From Ga0077536 sp035325705 (GTDB lineage Bacteria; Pseudomonadota; Gammaproteobacteria; Ga0077536), in contig DAOKZI010000003.1 in the NCBI GenBank assembly GCA_035325705.1, positions 124,001 to 188,000 on the forward strand: DNA of 64,000 nt, in the 5' to 3' direction. Both the position numbers and the translations under genes were made by a program. Below the pieces are notes generated by a model. That model was not told the origin of the DNA, searched no databases, and saw only the letters and a program-made list of their open reading frames with translations. Positions 9,148-17,930 of this stretch are shown here, in pieces. Position 1 is the first letter of the stretch. Every line of letters begins with the position of its first letter.

Positions 9148-9962
9148 ACAAGCCCCTGCGCCTGATGGTGCTCTGCGGCCAAAGCCCGCGGCATCTCTAC
9201 GTCGCGAACCGCCTGTGCGCGGCGGGTGAAGTCGTCGCGATCGTCCACGAGGAAGGCCGTGAGCTCGGCTTGAAGACCTTTCTGCGCAAGCTGCGTCCGC
9301 GCGTGCTGCTGCCGAAGATCTGGCGCTGGCTGCGCGATCGCCCGCGCTACGCGAACTCCAACGAGGCGAGCTTCTTCTTTCCCGACGGCGCGCCGCACCT
9401 CGATCGGCCCGAGCTCGTGCGGCGCTGCCCGCACATCAATCACCCGGACGTCGTGCGCTGGCTGGCCGAGCTAGAGCCCGATCTGGTCTGCGTGTTCGGC
9501 ACCTCGCTGATCCGCGGCGAGCTGCTGCGCGGCGGCGAGCTCGGGATCGTGAACCTGCACGGCGGCCTGTCGCCCGAGTATCGCGGCGCCGACTGCACCT
9601 TCTGGGCCCTGCACAACGGAGAGCCGGACAAGGTCGGCTGCACCTTGCACTACATCAACGCGGGCATCGACACCGGCTCGCTGATCGCCCACGTGTGTCC
9701 GGCCGTGCATCCGGACGACGACGAGCTGACCTTATTCTGGCGCGCGGTGCGCGACAGCGCCGACATCTATGAGGAACTCGTGCGCCGGCTCGCGGCCGGC
9801 GAGCGCTTCGGCGTCGCGCAGCCCGGCAAGGGCCGGCTCTACCAGGTCAAGGATCGCGGCCTGCGCCACGAGCGCGCGCTGCGCGCGCGCCTCGCCGCGG
9901 GCCTGCTCGCGAACTGCCGGCTGCCGCCGCGCGTCACCTGGTTCACGAAGTCCACGTCATGA
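9144..9962 (+). CDS. Formyltransferase family protein (Fmt/ArnA-like fold)
   Basis: The 272-residue protein contains NLHGGLSPEYRGADCTFW, the N-x-H catalytic pair and LxPxYRG loop of the Met-tRNA formyltransferase/sugar N-formyltransferase fold, followed by the catalytic Asp in NAGIDTGSLI. There is no C-terminal OB domain like that of Met-tRNA formyltransferase, and it sits inside an EPS cluster. A sugar N-formyltransferase using 10-formyl-tetrahydrofolate on an amino sugar is therefore the likelier role. It starts at the ATG of an ATGA overlap with the toroid gene and ends in an ATGA overlap with the truncated GT2 at 9959. Confidence 0.82.
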   Translation: MNKPLRLMVLCGQSPRHLYVANRLCAAGEVVAIVHEEGRELGLKTFLRKLRPRVLLPKIWRWLRDRPRYANSNEASFFFPDGAPHLDRPELVRRCPHINHPDVVRWLAELEPDLVCVFGTSLIRGELLRGGELGIVNLHGGLSPEYRGADCTFWALHNGEPDKVGCTLHYINAGIDTGSLIAHVCPAVHPDDDELTLFWRAVRDSADIYEELVRRLAAGERFGVAQPGKGRLYQVKDRGLRHERALRARLAAGLLANCRLPPRVTWFTKSTS

Positions 9963-10021
9963 GCGAGTCCGCCGCGCTGGACTGCAGCGTCATCGTCTGC
10001 ACCTACAATCGCTCGGCCGCG
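9959..10021 (+). pseudogene. GT2 glycosyltransferase gene truncated after about 20 codons
   Basis: The ATG overlaps the formyltransferase stop as ATGA. The first codons read MSESAALDCSVIVCTYNRSA, the unmistakable start of a GT2 enzyme. Homology then stops abruptly near 10021: the following codons encode no GT2 sequence, and base composition falls. The remainder of the gene is not found elsewhere in the window. This marks the left edge of the low-GC segment that follows, so the gene was probably disrupted by insertion or recombination. Confidence 0.8.
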
Positions 10022-10027
10022 CCTGTG

Positions 10028-10135
10028 CTGTCAGTTCCAGTGAGAAAAAATCGTTGGGTATGCGCACGAGCTGTGCATCGGCGGCGCGCGCAGCACGTCG
10101 CAACTCGTGCCTCTAAGCGGTCGGAACTGAGACAG
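10028..10135. repeat. Short element bounded by inverted repeats at the GT2 breakpoint
   Basis: CTGTCAGTTCC at 10028-10038 and GGAACTGAGACAG at 10123-10135 form an imperfect inverted repeat (the reverse complement of the second is CTGTCTCAGTTCC). Together they bound a segment of about 108 bases. The element sits a few bases after the point where the GT2 gene is cut. It could be a miniature or deleted insertion sequence, but no transposase remnant is visible. The rest of the gap to 10289 holds no gene I can support. Confidence 0.35.
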
Positions 10136-10289
10136 ATTGGCTGGCGGCATCACGGCCGCAGCGTGCCCGGGTCCTGTCCGCGTTCGGCGGATGCCTTTCC
10201 AGCGCACAGTTCATACTGCTGCGAACGTGCCTACTGCTCGCTCGCGCGAGGCCAGCTTGCACTGGGGGACTAATCGCGGGAAGTGCGAC

Positions 10290-11114
10290 ATGACACCACC
10301 GACACCAAACATTATCAGCCATCCATTGAGCAACGACGCTCGCGAGGCCCGCGTACTCGTTCTCATGTACCATCGCGTGGGCCCGAGCGACAATGCATGG
10401 GAACTCCGCTATTGCATATCGCCCGAATTGTTCGCCAAGCATCTGCATGCGATCGAAAGCCAGGGTTATCGGCCCATTTCGGCTCGAACCATGTTCGAAT
10501 GGCTCGAGGGCGGCGCTCTTCCATCTCCTCGTTCGGTAGTCATCACCTTCGATGACGGTTTTCAAGAGCTGCATACTCATGCGGCACCGCTGCTCGCGGC
10601 GCGAGGATGGCCCTATACCGTATTCCTGGTCGCCGACCTCATCGGCAAGGAAGACGCATGGACGCAGCAAGAAAACCCCGCCGGGCGTTGTCACCGCCTT
10701 CTCGATGCGCGAGAAATCTCCGACATGATGCAAATGGGGGCGAGTTTCCAATCGCACTCATTGCGACACAGCAGCCTAGTTGCACTCGATGACGCTGCTC
10801 TCCATGACGACCTGGTCAAGTCCAGATGCGTGCTCGAAGACCTTCTTGGGCATCCGGTCGAGTTTCTGGCGTACCCGTTCGGGCACGTGGATGCACGGGT
10901 GCAGGCCGCCGCCTGCACTGCCGGTTATCGCGGCGCATTTTCCACGCAACCTGGTTTCAATAGAGCGTCGGTCGACCGCTATCGGATACGTCGACTCGAC
11001 ATCGCTGGCGACGACGGTCCGGGCACGCTGATACGGAAAATGCGCTTCGGCACCAACGACGGTGGCATTTTCCGTTCGGCCAAGTATTACTTGTCGCGCC
11101 TCAGGGGCCGCTAG
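10290..11114 (+). CDS. Polysaccharide deacetylase (NodB domain), second copy
   Basis: A 274-residue homologue of the deacetylase at 2637-3428. It has VLMYHRVG, ITFDDGF with the Asp pair, FQSHSLRH with the metal His residues, YPFGHVD and TQPGFN, so the catalytic residues look intact. Codon choice is visibly less GC-biased than in the first copy, so it is probably a divergent homologue acquired by transfer and not a recent local duplicate. The start at 10290 is preceded by GGGAAG at a usable spacing. It is followed 16 bases later by a GT2 gene, mirroring the deacetylase-GT2 order at 2.6-6.5 kb. Confidence 0.88.
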   Translation: MTPPTPNIISHPLSNDAREARVLVLMYHRVGPSDNAWELRYCISPELFAKHLHAIESQGYRPISARTMFEWLEGGALPSPRSVVITFDDGFQELHTHAAPLLAARGWPYTVFLVADLIGKEDAWTQQENPAGRCHRLLDAREISDMMQMGASFQSHSLRHSSLVALDDAALHDDLVKSRCVLEDLLGHPVEFLAYPFGHVDARVQAAACTAGYRGAFSTQPGFNRASVDRYRIRRLDIAGDDGPGTLIRKMRFGTNDGGIFRSAKYYLSRLRGR

Positions 11115-11130
11115 CACAGGAACCAAGTCG

Positions 11131-12045
11131 ATGGACCCGAAGTACACGGTCGCAATCTGCACGCACAATCGCGCCGCTCGTCTGGGTCGCACGCTGCAGG
11201 ATCTCAGCAAGCTGCATACACCTCGACAGCCCTGGGAGCTGCTTCTCGTCGACAATGCGAGCCGCGATGCGACGCCGGAAGTGTTGGCTGCCTTTACGTG
11301 GCCTGCGGGCTGGCACGTTCGTGTCGTCCGCGAGGAAAAGTTAGGCCTTTCCAATGCGCGCAATCGCGCAATCGCGGAAGCGCGGGGCGAATACATCATC
11401 TTCATCGACGACGACGAGACGGTAGAGCCGGGCTGGCTGATCGCATTCGAAAGCTTGATAACCTCCACCACGCCGGACGCATTCGGCGGGCGCATCGCCG
11501 TCATGTTCGAGGATTTGCGACCGCGTTGGTTGACCGATGAGCTGCTCGGTTTCCTGGGTGAGCTCGCCCGGTTTCCGGACGTCCATCCGCTCGACGAACC
11601 TTCCACGTCGTTCTACGGCGGCAACTTCGGGTTCCGGCGCTCGATAATCGAGAAGATCGGCAACTTCAGTCCGGATCTGGGACGCAAGGGGGGCGACAAC
11701 ACCGGGGGAGAGGAAGTCGAATTCTATCGGCGCGCGTTAAAGGCCGGGTTGTCCATTTGGTGGACCCCCTATGCCGTCATTCACCATCGCATCCAGGCTG
11801 CCAAGCTCAAACCGGCCTATTTTCGCGACCTCCATTTCAAACAGGGGCGTATGGAAGCCAGTCGCGAGCTCGACAACCGACGACGAATTCCACCGCTCTA
11901 CCTGTTCGGCCAGCTGGCGCGCTCGGTATTGACGCTTTTGCGCATGACCCTCGAGAAGGGGGCATCCAGCACCGTGCGACAGCAGATGAATGTCTGGTAC
12001 TTCGCAGGGCGAATCATCGCGCATCTCAGCGGGCCCCGCGCATGA
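11131..12045 (+). CDS. Glycosyltransferase family 2
   Basis: A 304-residue inverting GT2 enzyme with a single catalytic domain: YTVAICTHNRAARL at the N-terminus, LLVDNASRD, FIDDDETVEPGW (DXD-type metal motif) and a GGNFGFRRS/GGEEVEF acceptor region. The C-terminal tail has amphipathic helices but no long membrane domain, unlike the GT2-phosphatase fusion at 3434. It is in the low-GC patch and probably co-transcribed with the deacetylase upstream. The 186 bases that follow, to 12231, hold no supportable gene. Confidence 0.88.
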   Translation: MDPKYTVAICTHNRAARLGRTLQDLSKLHTPRQPWELLLVDNASRDATPEVLAAFTWPAGWHVRVVREEKLGLSNARNRAIAEARGEYIIFIDDDETVEPGWLIAFESLITSTTPDAFGGRIAVMFEDLRPRWLTDELLGFLGELARFPDVHPLDEPSTSFYGGNFGFRRSIIEKIGNFSPDLGRKGGDNTGGEEVEFYRRALKAGLSIWWTPYAVIHHRIQAAKLKPAYFRDLHFKQGRMEASRELDNRRRIPPLYLFGQLARSVLTLLRMTLEKGASSTVRQQMNVWYFAGRIIAHLSGPRA

Positions 12046-12231
12046 ATGCAGCCGGCACGCTGCCAGCCATTGCCTACTGGAGCAGACAATCCCGCTGCCG
12101 TATCGGTCCGCGCCAGTCTGGAATAAACCGAGGCACCTGAATCTGCATTGTCGATGGGCTCGGGTATGGCGCGCCCTGCATAACGGCTTGCCAGCCGGCC
12201 AGTGAATGTTCCCCGATCGAAGCCGACGCCG

Positions 12232-13614
12232 TCATCGGCCCGTGCCATTGCCGAGGGCCATGCGCGCCGTCCGCAGAAAAGCCGGCAGGGATATGCCCAT
12301 TCCGATTACCAATGTGGTCATGGCTCTAGCGTAGTTGCCGCCAATCCACAGCAACGTACTAGAGGGGACAAGGAGGCCTAGCGCCAACCACATCGCGACC
12401 GAGGCAGATCGTGAGTTGCGCGTCGCCAGTGCGATGCCAAGCAATCCTGCTGGCAGTATCACGAGACCAAAATACACGAGCGCCGTGATGGTCAATTTGT
12501 GGCGAATCCGCTGCGCCACCTCTGTCGAGTAATATATCCTTGATCCCGGATAGCGAAATAGTTGCCTGGGTATCAATTTTTTCGAAATTAGCGCGCTATC
12601 AGCAAGCCAAACGTTTTCCCGGAATCGTTGGCTGTCGATCGTCCCCTCTTTCAGCAGCGATTGCGCGGACAAGAATCTGACCCGTCCACGCGCCTTGAGC
12701 ATGGCGAGAGACTCGAAGAACTGCGGTAGTGAAATCTGTTCGTCGCGCCGGAAATTCGGCATGTCCTCGCCACCGGCAAAATCGAACGGGTGCATAACGA
12801 CGGTCAAAAGAGCCTCGCAGTCACCTGCCTGCTCGAACTCGGAAATCGCCTGCTCCAAGCGCTGTGGATAGGACGTTGCGGGCAGGAACGCTAGCTCGGA
12901 TGCGCCTGCTACGGGGCCGCTTCTGGCCGCAGAAATCACGCTGATGCCGTTCTCCGCCAACGCGCTCAAAGTCGAATCGTCATAACTGTTCCATGGAGGG
13001 ATGAAGGCCCACGCTTCGATGTCGAGCGTCGACTTCATCCATCGTGCTGCCTCACCGACCCATATCCGCTGCTGCGCTGGCGCGACACCTGCGAACTCGG
13101 ATCTTGGCGCTGTCATCACATCAGTATCTTCGTGGCGATATCCGTGCAAAGCAATTTCCACTACCCCCTTCCGCGCATAGCGCTTGAGCAACGCGATTTT
13201 GGTCGCCACATCGCGTGCCGATGCCGGGGTCCGCAGCGCATTGGCTCGCGCAGAAGGCAACATGGGCACGACCCCTACCATGACAGTCGCTCCTAGCCGG
13301 TCCGTGTGCGCGTACAGTTCTCTCTCCAGCGCCGAATTGCTATGCGGCGTCACATCGTCATAGCGAAGCACCACCAGCGCCGGACAAGACCGCGCGCCAC
13401 TGGCTTCTTCTTGCGCCTCGACCTTCGCACTTGCTTTGAAGCTGATGGCGGCTAGGAAATAGGCGACGAACAACACCACGAGTGGCAGAACTACGTTATC
13501 CGCATAGCGCCTGCGCCGCGAGAGAAGGGCAACTCTTCCATACCTGCCGCTTTCGACGGGGCTCATGTCGTGGAACGCATTGCCGACTCTACAAATGGAA
13601 CTTTCTGGCTTCAT
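12232..13614 (-). CDS. DUF2334-type membrane-anchored deacetylase-like protein
   Basis: From the ATG at 13614 the protein has about 460 residues; the frame is open to an ATG at 13674, but a GAGG sits about 10 bases before 13614. One N-terminal helix (VVLPLVVLFVAYFLAAISF) is followed by a deacetylase-like domain with LRYDDVTPH (Asp pair), ALHGYRHED (HxxxH) and VVMHPFDF. Two or three hydrophobic segments close the protein. DUF2334 proteins share the NodB-type barrel, and the large domain should face the periplasm. Base composition matches the low-GC patch. The substrate is unknown, with cell-surface polysaccharide the obvious candidate. Confidence 0.8.
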   Translation of the reverse strand: MKPESSICRVGNAFHDMSPVESGRYGRVALLSRRRRYADNVVLPLVVLFVAYFLAAISFKASAKVEAQEEASGARSCPALVVLRYDDVTPHSNSALERELYAHTDRLGATVMVGVVPMLPSARANALRTPASARDVATKIALLKRYARKGVVEIALHGYRHEDTDVMTAPRSEFAGVAPAQQRIWVGEAARWMKSTLDIEAWAFIPPWNSYDDSTLSALAENGISVISAARSGPVAGASELAFLPATSYPQRLEQAISEFEQAGDCEALLTVVMHPFDFAGGEDMPNFRRDEQISLPQFFESLAMLKARGRVRFLSAQSLLKEGTIDSQRFRENVWLADSALISKKLIPRQLFRYPGSRIYYSTEVAQRIRHKLTITALVYFGLVILPAGLLGIALATRNSRSASVAMWLALGLLVPSSTLLWIGGNYARAMTTLVIGMGISLPAFLRTARMALGNGTGR

Positions 13615-13698
13615 TGTGACAGTGCCTCGTTCTTCTTCTTTCGCGACTGGCGAACGGTGGAATTCTTGCGGCATCGGGACGGCATCCTCTGCGCCTCG

Positions 13699-14280
13699 TC
13701 AACCGCGACGTCCCAGCAGGTAATAGGCTTTCTTCGCCGCACGGAACACGCCGGAGTCTTCGGACACGAAGCGCCGGAACAGATGCTCGGACTGGGTCGC
13801 GAAGCGTGTCATCAGCACGCCGACGGGATCGCGCATCGGCCATAGCCCGGCGAATCGTTGGCATCGATGACAGCCGGCCGTTGACATCGATCTGCAGCAC
13901 CGAATCCGGGTTCCGGTTTGCGAACGAGAAGATGCGGACACGCGGCACCGCTGCTCCCACACGCGATCGCGCAGCACGCGCACGTCGTGGCCGGCGGCGA
14001 CGAGATCGCGCAGGATGCGGCCGCCGTGGTGATCGGACAGCAGGAACTGGCCGCCGGTCAGCATCGGCAGCGCGTCGACGTTCAGATGATCGGGATGGCC
14101 GTGGCTGAACCAGTGGTACTTCGCGCGGCGGATCGCGTCCATCTGCGCCGGCGGGATCTCGTAGTCGTGCGTCCACGCGCCGAAGTAGGCGTCGTCGTTG
14201 ATCCAGGCGTCGGTGGTGAGCACCGGCCCGTCGTCGTAGGCGATGATCGTCGCGCTGCCGATGGTTTCGAATGCGAGCAT
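13699..14280 (-). pseudogene. Metallo-beta-lactamase-fold hydrolase, frameshifted and truncated
   Basis: The 5' part is sound: MLAFETIGSATIIAYDDGP, then WFSHGHPDHLNVD, the HxHxDH metal motif, then LLSDHHGGRILRDL. Near 13950 the coding signal moves to another frame (RIFSFANRNPDSVLQIDVNG) and near 13872 to a third (VIDANDSPGYG), which soon hits a stop. The original frame gives a plausible but unconnected tail ending at 13699. At least two indels, and probably loss of the 3' half of the gene, are needed to explain this. The intact relative would be an MBL-fold enzyme from an LPS/EPS cluster. It borders the low-GC patch. Confidence 0.72.
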
Positions 14281-14308
14281 GCTGTCTCCTTCGAGCGGGC
14301 CGTCGGGC

Positions 14309-15547
14309 TCAGGGCGCCCGCGCCCGCCACTGGCGATAGAGTTCGTCGACCGCGGCGACCTCGTCGGGATGCGCTGCCGCCCAGATCTCGCGCGCCGCGT
14401 GCCAGGCCGCGAGATGCGCCTCGATGTTCGCGCCGTCGATCTGCACGCCGAGCACGGGCGGCGGCGCCTCCGCCGGCGCGAAGACCTCGTCGAGCACGGC
14501 CGCGCCCAGCGCGGGCTTGAAATGCACCGTTTCCCAGAACCACGCCGGGCGCGCGCCCTTCGTCAGCGGCGCGGCTTCGACGTTGTGGCCACGATAGCCG
14601 GAGTAATCCCATACCGGGAACGGCGGCTGACCGAATTCGCGCGCGACGGCCTCGTTGGTCGCGACGATCGCGCGCCGGATCTCGTCGTAGCGCTCGATCA
14701 TGCCGGCATGCCGCATCGCCTCGACGTGCCAGGCGTGCGACGGCGGCACGATCATCCGCAGATCGATGCCCGCGCGATGGCACAGGCGCAGGATTTCACG
14801 CAGCGGCGCGACCGCCTGCTCGAGCCGGAAGGGCTCGGCGCCGTAACGGCGATAGCGATCGAAAGTGTTGAGCGTCATCGCGCGGAAGCCGGCCCGCGAG
14901 TCGAAGGCGTCACCGACGCTGCGCCACTCGCCGTCGTCGTCCAGCGTGAGCCGCGTCCAGCCCTGGAAGCGCACGGCGCGCACGCTGGCGAGCAGCGCGT
15001 CGATCGACAGCAGGCTCGCGGCGTAGTCGGGCAAGGTCGCCGTGAACAGCCGGCGCTGCGGCCGGCCCTGCGCGTCGACGCGCAGGCGCGCCTCGCTGAA
15101 GGCGCCGTTGCCGTCGCGATCGGCATAGAACACGCGATTGTCGAGGCCCAGCACCACGCGCTTCAGCGGCCGCGTCGCCTGCGCGTGCTGCAAGATGCGC
15201 ATCATCTCGTAGAGGCTGACCGCGGGCAGCGCCGCGTTGTAGGTGTCGAGACCGACGAAGGCCGGATGCTGCGGCGAATAGCCGCGGCCGGCGCGCGAGG
15301 TGCCGAGGATCAGCGCGGCGGGGCGATGGCGCTCGATCGCATAGGGCACGGTCATGCGCAGCGACTCGACGAAATCGGGCTTCAGCGCATTGAAGCCCGC
15401 GACGTCGGGCGTCCCGAACACGCGATAGGGATCGACGGCGAGGTTCAGCCCCGCGATCGCGAGCGCAAGCAGCGCGATGCCCGCGAGCAGGCGCCGCAGG
15501 TGACGTGCAAACGTCTCAGAACTGGAAGTAGAGGAATTCACTGACAC
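14309..15547 (-). CDS. Membrane-anchored SGNH-like protein, putative partner of the MBOAT acyltransferase
   Basis: A 412-residue protein with one N-terminal hydrophobic helix (residues about 18-38) and a periplasmic domain. ILGTSRAGRGYSPQHP resembles the Ser-containing first block of SGNH-fold proteins such as AlgJ/AlgX/DltD-type partners, and WFWETVHFKP near the C-terminus resembles the His block. Its start (GTG, 15547) lies inside the 3' end of the MBOAT gene, an overlap of 32 bases, so the two are translationally linked. The likely role is receiving the acyl group moved across the membrane by the MBOAT protein and placing it on the EPS. This is inferred from context; no close family was recognised. 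Confidence 0.68.
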   Translation of the reverse strand: MSVNSSTSSSETFARHLRRLLAGIALLALAIAGLNLAVDPYRVFGTPDVAGFNALKPDFVESLRMTVPYAIERHRPAALILGTSRAGRGYSPQHPAFVGLDTYNAALPAVSLYEMMRILQHAQATRPLKRVVLGLDNRVFYADRDGNGAFSEARLRVDAQGRPQRRLFTATLPDYAASLLSIDALLASVRAVRFQGWTRLTLDDDGEWRSVGDAFDSRAGFRAMTLNTFDRYRRYGAEPFRLEQAVAPLREILRLCHRAGIDLRMIVPPSHAWHVEAMRHAGMIERYDEIRRAIVATNEAVAREFGQPPFPVWDYSGYRGHNVEAAPLTKGARPAWFWETVHFKPALGAAVLDEVFAPAEAPPPVLGVQIDGANIEAHLAAWHAAREIWAAAHPDEVAAVDELYRQWRARAP

Positions 15548-17066
15548 TGGACAGTCCCAGCAGCGCCCACGCGCCGGCGAGCGTCATCGCGCCCAGCCAC
15601 GGCAGATTCGGCGCCCACTGCAGGCGCGCCGCGCGCGGCGCGGCGACGCGTTCCTCGTCGAGCGCCGCGTAGTGCCGCCACAGCAGCTGCTGCGTGTTCG
15701 GCGCGAACATCACGATCGCGAGCAGCAGCACCTCGAGCCCCAGCGGCACGGCGAGCGGCGGCAGCTCGAGGCGCGCGAGATCGAGCCAGCGCACGAGATC
15801 CGCCTGTGCGATCACCGCCGTCAGGCTCGCCGACAGCGCGACGGGCGCATCGCCCGCCATCGCGCGCAGGATACGCCAGGCCGCGTCGACGTCCTCGGCG
15901 CGGAAGAACACCCAGCCGACGACGACGGCGAGGAAGGTCAGGCCGCGCGCGAACACGCGGCCCGGCAGCGTCTGCATGCCGAAGTCGCGGCCCAGCCGGC
16001 GGCACAGCGCCTGCCAGGCGTGATTGACGATCAGATACGCGCCGTGCAGCGCGCCCCAGATCACGAAGGTCCAGCCCGCGCCGTGCCACAGGCCGCCGAG
16101 CAGCATCGTCAGGAACAGGTTCACGTAGCGCCGCACCTGGCCGTGGCGATTGCCGCCGAGCGCGATGTAGAGGTAGTCGCGCAGGAAGCGCGACAGCGTC
16201 ATGTGCCAGCGCCGCCAGAACTCGCTGATGTTCTGCGACTTGTACGGCGAGTCGAAATTGAGCGGCAGCCGCACGCCCATCATCGCGGCGAGCCCGATCG
16301 CCATGTCGGAGTAGCCGGAGAAATCGAAATAGAGCTGGAAGGTGTAGGCGAGCGCACCGACCCAGGCATCGAGCATGCTGGGCGTGGCGCCGCCGGCCGC
16401 CGCGGCGAACACGGGGCTCGCGTAGCCGCTGATCCCGTCGGCGATCACGGCCTTCTTGAACAGACCCATCAGGAACCACACGCTGCCGACCGTGAAGTGA
16501 TCGACGTCGAAGCGATAGATCGACGGCTTGCCGAACTGCGGCATCATCTCGCGATGGTGCAACACGGGCCCGGCGATCAGGTGCGGGAAATAGGTCACGA
16601 ACAGCGCGTAGTGCAGCGGGTTGTACTCGCGCACCTCGCCGCGATAGGCGTCGACGAGATAGGCGATCTGCGTGAAGGTGAAGAAGGAGATGCCGAGCGG
16701 CAGCACGATCTCGCCCAGCGAATAGCCCGTGCCGGCCAGCGCGTTCAGGTTGTCGACGAAGAAGTTCGCGTACTTGTAGTAGCCGAGCAGCGCGAGATCG
16801 GCGCCGACGCCGAAGGCGAGCAGGCGTTTCGCCGCGGCGCTGCCGCTCGCGTGGCGGCCGAGACCGCGCCCGACCAGGTAGTTGAAGGCCATCGACAGCC
16901 CGATCAGCCACAGGTAGATCGGGTTCCACCAGCCGTAGAAGGCGAGCGACATCACGACCAGCCAGGCCGTCGCCCAGCTCTGGCGGGCGTGCCGTCCCAG
17001 CCAGAAGAAGACGCCCAGCGTCAGCGGCAGGTAGACGAAGATGAAGATGTAGGAATTGAACAGCAT
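15516..17066 (-). CDS. MBOAT family O-acyltransferase (AlgI-like)
   Basis: The 516-residue polytopic protein starts MLFNSYIFIFVYLPLTLGVFF, the typical AlgI/PatA-like opening. SGYSDMAIGLAAMMG, PYKSQNISEFWRRWHMTLS and LGGLWHGAGWTFVIWGALHG are the conserved family blocks; the last contains the catalytic His. Such enzymes move acetyl or other acyl groups from a cytoplasmic donor across the inner membrane for O-acylation of polysaccharides. It is preceded by the acetylesterase gene 15 bases upstream and overlaps the SGNH-like gene downstream, giving a complete putative O-acylation cassette. Confidence 0.93.
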   Translation of the reverse strand: MLFNSYIFIFVYLPLTLGVFFWLGRHARQSWATAWLVVMSLAFYGWWNPIYLWLIGLSMAFNYLVGRGLGRHASGSAAAKRLLAFGVGADLALLGYYKYANFFVDNLNALAGTGYSLGEIVLPLGISFFTFTQIAYLVDAYRGEVREYNPLHYALFVTYFPHLIAGPVLHHREMMPQFGKPSIYRFDVDHFTVGSVWFLMGLFKKAVIADGISGYASPVFAAAAGGATPSMLDAWVGALAYTFQLYFDFSGYSDMAIGLAAMMGVRLPLNFDSPYKSQNISEFWRRWHMTLSRFLRDYLYIALGGNRHGQVRRYVNLFLTMLLGGLWHGAGWTFVIWGALHGAYLIVNHAWQALCRRLGRDFGMQTLPGRVFARGLTFLAVVVGWVFFRAEDVDAAWRILRAMAGDAPVALSASLTAVIAQADLVRWLDLARLELPPLAVPLGLEVLLLAIVMFAPNTQQLLWRHYAALDEERVAAPRAARLQWAPNLPWLGAMTLAGAWALLGLSSVSEFLYFQF

Positions 17067-17081
17067 CGGCGCGGCGCGAAC

Positions 17082-17930
17082 TCAGCGTGTGGCGGCGAGC
17101 AGCGCGTCGCGCCACAGATCGGCGTGGCGATCCGCGCCGGCGGCGCTGAAGTGACAGTCGTCGGCGCGCCAGGCCGGGCCACGCAGCGCGTCGGTGTCCG
17201 GCCCGGCGAAGATCGCGCGGGCGGGATCTACGAGCGCCCGCTGCGCGGCGCGCAGCGCCGGGCTGTCGTGGCCGCTGCAGTAGGTCGCGCATGCGACGTA
17301 GACGGGCGCTGCGATGCCGAGCTCGCGTATCGAATCGACCAGCGCAAGGAACTCCTCGCGATAGCGTGCCGGCGCCGTGCCTAGCCGCATGTCCTGCTCG
17401 CCCTGGTGCCACAACAGATGCGTCGGCGCGACGCCCGCGCTGCGCATCGCCGCCAGCGTCTGCAATAGACGCGCGTGGAGATCGCCGCCTGGCGTCCAGC
17501 GCGCGAGCGCGCTGCCGTTCTCGGCGATCCCGGCCATCAGCACGCGGCGATAGCGGCCGCTGTCGATCAGGCGCTGCCCGAGACGCGACCACACGCTGCC
17601 GCCCGTGCCCGTCGCGCCCGGCAGCGGATCGGCGGCGGCGTAGCAGCGGCCTTCGTGGAACCAGCTCACGCCCGCCGTCGGCGCGTAGCGACCCGGCACG
17701 GAGTTGGCCGCGTTCGACTGCCCGAAGCTCAAGGCGATGAAATCGGGCGCCGGCGTGCGGCAGTCGACGACGACGCGCGGCACGCTCCAGACGAGCGGCT
17801 GGCCCGCGAGCCATTCATAGCGCAGCACGCGCAGTAGCTGGCGACCGGCGTCGGTCGCGAGCGACCACGCGCCGGCGGCGAGCAGCGCGAGCACGCCGAG
17901 GATCGTCAGGCTGCGGCCCGTCGCCGTCAC
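17082..17930 (-). CDS. Sialate O-acetylesterase-like (SASA domain) SGNH hydrolase
   Basis: The GTG at 17930 overlaps the preceding stop as GTGA and gives a 282-residue protein with an N-terminal hydrophobic signal/anchor. ALSFGQSNAAN carries the nucleophilic Ser of the GQSN motif, LLWHQGEQD is the HQGE block, and ADDCHFSAAG supplies the Asp/His. These are the signatures of the SASA family of carbohydrate acetylesterases. The frame is open much further upstream, but only as a shadow of the dehydrogenase gene. Paired with the MBOAT protein, it probably trims or transfers acetyl groups on the exported polysaccharide in the periplasm. Confidence 0.83.
   Translation of the reverse strand: MTATGRSLTILGVLALLAAGAWSLATDAGRQLLRVLRYEWLAGQPLVWSVPRVVVDCRTPAPDFIALSFGQSNAANSVPGRYAPTAGVSWFHEGRCYAAADPLPGATGTGGSVWSRLGQRLIDSGRYRRVLMAGIAENGSALARWTPGGDLHARLLQTLAAMRSAGVAPTHLLWHQGEQDMRLGTAPARYREEFLALVDSIRELGIAAPVYVACATYCSGHDSPALRAAQRALVDPARAIFAGPDTDALRGPAWRADDCHFSAAGADRHADLWRDALLAATR

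Noticed and set aside
14243..15544. Long open frames opposite GC-rich genes (for example here and at 15672-17384, 17945-19663, 49906-51948)
   Set aside because: They lie antisense to well-supported genes, have compositions typical of GC-rich shadow frames, and contain no domain.
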